NCBI GenBank assembly: GCA_965194535.1
Contig: OZ239145.1
Span: forward strand, 1,798,001 to 1,862,000
Source: Verrucolacustris abundans
GTDB taxonomy: Bacteria; Verrucomicrobiota; Verrucomicrobiia; Methylacidiphilales; Verrucolacustridaceae
DNA length: 64,000 bases
Direction: 5' to 3'
Part shown: one piece after another, positions 61,102 through 64,000 of the stretch
Layout of the letters: every line of letters starts with the position of its first letter
Numbering within the stretch: position 1 is the first letter of the stretch
Notes under the pieces: generated by a model
What the model was told of the DNA's origin: nothing
What the model saw: the letters and a program-made list of their open reading frames with translations, nothing else
Database searches by the model: none
Translations under genes and position numbers: made by a program

Positions 61102-62259
61102 ATGTCCCCTGAAGCCCTTCTTTCTGGCCTCACCCACGTTCATACGCGTGAGGAGTTCGCGAAGAAAATCGCCTCGGGCCGCTCTCTACGCGTCAAACTT
61201 GGCTTCGATCCCTCCGCACCCGATCTCCACCTTGGCCACGCCCTCGTCCTAGCCAAAGTCCGCCAATTCCAAGAGGCAGGCCACCTCGCCGTCATCATCG
61301 TGGGCGACTACACCGCCCGCGTAGGCGACCCCACGGGTCGCTCCAAAACCCGCCCTGCCCTTGAACCTGAGGTCATCGAACAAAACGCTAAGACCTACAC
61401 CGACCAGGTTTTCAAAATTATCGATCCGAAAAAAACAGAAGTCCGCAGGAACGGGGAGTGGCTCGCCAAACTCTCTTGCGCCGACCTTCTCCGACTCAAC
61501 GGACAAGTTAACGTAGCCCGCATGCTTGAGCGGGATGACTTCTCCAAACGTCACAAAGAAGGTATCCCCATTAGCTTGGCCGAATTTCAGTACCCCGTCC
61601 TCCAAGGATACGATTCGGTCGCCGTGAAATCCGATATCGAACTCGGTGGCAACGATCAACTCTTCAACAATCTCGTCGGTCGCGACCTCCAGCGCCAAGC
61701 AGGACAGGAGCCTCAGGTTGTACTCGTCACTGCTTTGCTCACCGGAACGGACGGAAAACAGAAGATGAGCAAATCCCTCAACAATCACATCGGCATTACC
61801 GAACCCCCAATCGAGATTTTCGGAAAAGTGATGTCCATCCCTGACGAAACCTGTGCTCTTTGGCGTGATCTCCTCGGCTCTTTTCTCGGCCTGCCCAAGG
61901 AATCGCCGGTTCACCCCATGGAATCCAAAAAGGAACTCGCCGCTGCCGCCGTACGTCGCTTCCACGGCGAAAGCGCTGCCACCTCAGCCCGATCCGACTT
62001 CGAAGCTAAATTCTCGAAAAAAGATCTCACCACGGCCGAAATGGACTCCTTTCGCCCCTCCTCCGCCACCCTCTCCGTCGCAAAACTCATTCAAGAAACC
62101 AAAGCTCTCCCCAGTAACTCGGAAGCCCGCCGACTCATCACCCAAGGCGGAGTCAAACTCGACGGCGCCAAACTCGACGATCCACAGGCAGAAGTTTCTC
62201 TCAAATCAGGCCAAGTCCTCCAAGTCGGCAAGAAAACCTTCCTCCGCATCACCCTCTAG
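61102..62259 (+). CDS. tyrS: Tyrosyl-tRNA synthetase
   Basis: 385 residues: GFDPSAPDLHLGHALVL (HIGH-type motif), KMSKSLNNHIG, and a C-terminal S4-type segment (EARRLITQGGVKLDGAK). It charges tRNA(Tyr). Length and order fit the bacterial type. ATG 61102 is the natural start. No T-box or other leader element is visible upstream. Confidence 0.95.
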   Translation: MSPEALLSGLTHVHTREEFAKKIASGRSLRVKLGFDPSAPDLHLGHALVLAKVRQFQEAGHLAVIIVGDYTARVGDPTGRSKTRPALEPEVIEQNAKTYTDQVFKIIDPKKTEVRRNGEWLAKLSCADLLRLNGQVNVARMLERDDFSKRHKEGIPISLAEFQYPVLQGYDSVAVKSDIELGGNDQLFNNLVGRDLQRQAGQEPQVVLVTALLTGTDGKQKMSKSLNNHIGITEPPIEIFGKVMSIPDETCALWRDLLGSFLGLPKESPVHPMESKKELAAAAVRRFHGESAATSARSDFEAKFSKKDLTTAEMDSFRPSSATLSVAKLIQETKALPSNSEARRLITQGGVKLDGAKLDDPQAEVSLKSGQVLQVGKKTFLRITL

Positions 62260-62447
62260 CCGCAAACTTCGGTAGGTTTGTCTGAACAAGATCACTCCAA
62301 TTGCACGATCTTGAGGCCATCGATCCCGTCGAAAGCCTAGTTTTAGCCCCACAACTTATTCTTCCGCATCCACCCGATGTTCACATCTTTTGTGGATCAA
62401 TTTTCCCCATCCCTCGACTCCCCTCCGCTTCCGTCCATTCCAGAGAG

Positions 62448-63623
62448 ATGCCGATCCACACCCGTAAAGACTGGGAAAAAAGGGAATCTACCCTGCTCAG
62501 CCGCTACGCCTCGAAAAGCAGGGAAAGCCTCGGTCGCAAGCATCCTGAACAGTCCCACGATTTCCGCCCAGAATTTCAACGTGATCGCGAACGCATCGTT
62601 CACAGCACCGCATTTCGCTCTCTCGAGTATAAAACCCAGCTTCCCCTCAACGGCTCGGGTGATCATGTCCGTACCCGTCTCACCCACACCATCGAAGTCG
62701 CTTCCCTCTCCCGTTCCCTTTGTCGCTCCCTCGGCTTGAATGAAGACCTGGCCGAGGCCATTGCCCTCGCTCGCGACCTCGGTCACCCACCCTTTGGACA
62801 CACGGTCGAACACACCCTAGACCAGCTGATGCAAGATTCAGGCGGGTTCGGTCGCCGCCGCCAAAGCCTACGCGTGGTGGAACAGCTCGAAGTCAAATAC
62901 CCAGAATTCAACGGACTCAACCTCACCCACGAAGTTCGTCAAGGCATTGACCCCCTTCCCCGTCCCGGCCTTCACCCGTCCCTTGAGGCACAAGTCGTCG
63001 ACCTCGCAGATGAGATTGCCCACTCCTGCCACGATCTGGAAGACGCCCTCGAAAGTGGCCTGATCGATCCCTCCGCCCTCCTAGCCATAGAACTTTGGAA
63101 AGAAACCGAATCCTCAATCCGCAAAAATTACGCTCGCTTGGATCCAGAACGTACACGCCGATATGTTGCCCGATGCTTGGCCGACCTGCTAGTCGAGGAC
63201 GCCACCCGCTCTTCTGACGCTCACCTCTCGGAATCGAAACCCGCTTCCGCAGCAGACGCTCAGTCCCACTCCCTCCGCCTCATTGCCTTTACCCTTCCTA
63301 TGCGTGTGAAAATTCAAAACCTGCGCAATTTCCTAAACGAAAATCTTTACCATCATCCTGGAGTTCGCGAGGTCAACCAACGCTCCTGCCAAGTCCTTCA
63401 AGGTCTCTTCGAATTTTATCATCTTCATCCGCATCTGATCGCGGATCGGGCTGCCCTTCGCATCAAAAAGGAGGGCGTGAGCAGGGCCATCTGTGACTTT
63501 CTTTCAGGCCTGACGGATCGCACCGCCCTCCAACACTACGCCCGCCATGTCGGCACAGACGGTCTCCTCCGCGAACTCGCACCTCAGGCTCCCTCCACCC
63601 AAGCTCACCTCTCTCTCGTTTAA
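62448..63623 (+). CDS. dgt: dGTPase-like HD-domain triphosphohydrolase
   Basis: 391 residues: AFRSLEYKTQLPL, HVRTRLTHTIEVASLSRSL, LARDLGHPPFGHTVEHTL and DEIAHSCHDLEDAL, the HD metal motifs of dGTPases. It hydrolyses dGTP, or other dNTPs, to the deoxynucleoside and triphosphate. ATG 62448 is chosen, since the preceding 49 residues of a longer reading have no family resemblance. It is convergent with the next gene, with overlapping stops. Confidence 0.9.
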   Translation: MPIHTRKDWEKRESTLLSRYASKSRESLGRKHPEQSHDFRPEFQRDRERIVHSTAFRSLEYKTQLPLNGSGDHVRTRLTHTIEVASLSRSLCRSLGLNEDLAEAIALARDLGHPPFGHTVEHTLDQLMQDSGGFGRRRQSLRVVEQLEVKYPEFNGLNLTHEVRQGIDPLPRPGLHPSLEAQVVDLADEIAHSCHDLEDALESGLIDPSALLAIELWKETESSIRKNYARLDPERTRRYVARCLADLLVEDATRSSDAHLSESKPASAADAQSHSLRLIAFTLPMRVKIQNLRNFLNENLYHHPGVREVNQRSCQVLQGLFEFYHLHPHLIADRAALRIKKEGVSRAICDFLSGLTDRTALQHYARHVGTDGLLRELAPQAPSTQAHLSLV

Positions 63624-64000
63624 CTTTTTTTGCTCGACTGGATCCGAGCCAAAAAGGTTCGTATCTTTTCCTGAAAGGAATCCTGAAATGTCCGGTTCTC
63701 GTGCCCCTCTCCCGGAATAACCCAAAACTCTTTCGGCCCTCCCGCCGCCTCATAAACCGATCGCACCACCGCAGAATCCATACGGACATCCTTCTCTCCC
63801 GCCAAAACCAGCATCGGCGCGTGAATCTTTGCTGCGGCCCGTAAAGAATTCACGTCGTCCATCCGAAAATGGGCACGTTCTTCAATCATCGGACACGCGA
63901 GGACAATCAGAGGAAACTCGGGAATCCCATACATCAACTTGGCATGATGACAGATGGTGTTTCGGTACGTATCAAACGGCGCATCCGCAATGAGCCCAGC
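63620..64000 (-). CDS. Alpha/beta hydrolase, C-terminal part (runs off the right edge)
   Basis: Open to the window edge; 126 residues are visible. HVS-like MLVLAGEKDVRMDSAVVRSVYEAAGGPKEFWVIPGEGHEN carries the catalytic Asp and His of an alpha/beta hydrolase of the peptidase/esterase type. The nucleophile Ser lies outside. The substrate is unknown. Confidence 0.8.
   Translation of the reverse strand, partial: AGLIADAPFDTYRNTICHHAKLMYGIPEFPLIVLACPMIEERAHFRMDDVNSLRAAAKIHAPMLVLAGEKDVRMDSAVVRSVYEAAGGPKEFWVIPGEGHENRTFQDSFQEKIRTFLARIQSSKKS

Noticed and set aside
61249..61965. 238-residue frame antisense to tyrS
   Set aside because: tyrS has all its motifs in the other strand and the antisense frame resembles nothing.
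62286..62312. Terminator after tyrS
   Set aside because: CAAGATC..GATCTTG forms a stem, but there is no T tract and the loop is long.

Overview
The window looks like a chromosomal segment of a member of the Verrucomicrobiota, probably near the Chthoniobacter/Verrucomicrobium lineages. This rests on four things seen here: a four-gene set matching the Verru_Chthon cassette (proteins D, B, C, A), a secreted protein of the TIGR02597 type, PEP-CTERM proteins, and secreted proteins sharing a C-terminal module typical of the phylum. The assignment is from recognition of families, not from a database search. Gene density is high, 4-base start/stop overlaps (ATGA, GTGA, TTGA) are very common, and Shine-Dalgarno sequences are often weak or absent.

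Layout. 1-6.1 kb (minus strand): the start of serA, then two secreted proteins, an EEP-type nuclease and a large lamin-tail/IPT/Calx-beta protein. 6.4-14.1 kb: type IV pilin-like genes, namely one divergent major-pseudopilin-like gene, a second one, and the cassette D-B-C-A, which I read as equivalents of GspH, GspI, GspJ and GspK, followed by a secreted unknown. 14.2-23 kb: Nif3, an RluA-type pseudouridine synthase coupled to an intracellular subtilisin-like protease, a small unknown, manC, aat, a GT87-like membrane protein, and a SulP-STAS-carbonic anhydrase fusion. 23-30.2 kb: two tandem porins, an orphan, a PEP-CTERM protein and a TIGR02597 protein. All the palindromic repeat elements found lie between 14.9 and 30.5 kb, at the borders of one- to three-gene units.

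30.5-42.4 kb: pyrH, a small toxin-antitoxin pair, gatCAB, two PilB/GspE-type ATPases with a PilC/GspF platform protein (the likely motor for the pseudopilins 25 kb away), a DUF3431 protein, a secreted unknown, and a protein made of four homing-endonuclease-associated repeats. 42.4-51.1 kb: a minus-strand run of acylphosphatase, ABC ATPase, ABC permease, TPR protein and phosphoesterase; a plus-strand run of sugar isomerase, flippase-like protein and CCA-adding enzyme; a transporter-hotdog thioesterase fusion; and tRNA-Gly(GCC).

51.2-64 kb: an MBL hydrolase, then a tightly packed run of rpoN, two ABC-2 permeases, a shortened PurE-like gene, hisC, tyrA, aroA, cmk and plsC, then a PEP-CTERM trypsin-like protease, tyrS, a dGTPase-like gene, and the end of an alpha/beta hydrolase. 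The most notable observations are a nuclease domain nested inside an Ig-like domain, cloverleaf-like intergenic repeats, repeat-laden leaders of the pseudopilins, a poly-G tract inside a porin promoter, the repeat-only HNH-repeat protein, the transporter-thioesterase fusion and the shortened PurE-like gene.
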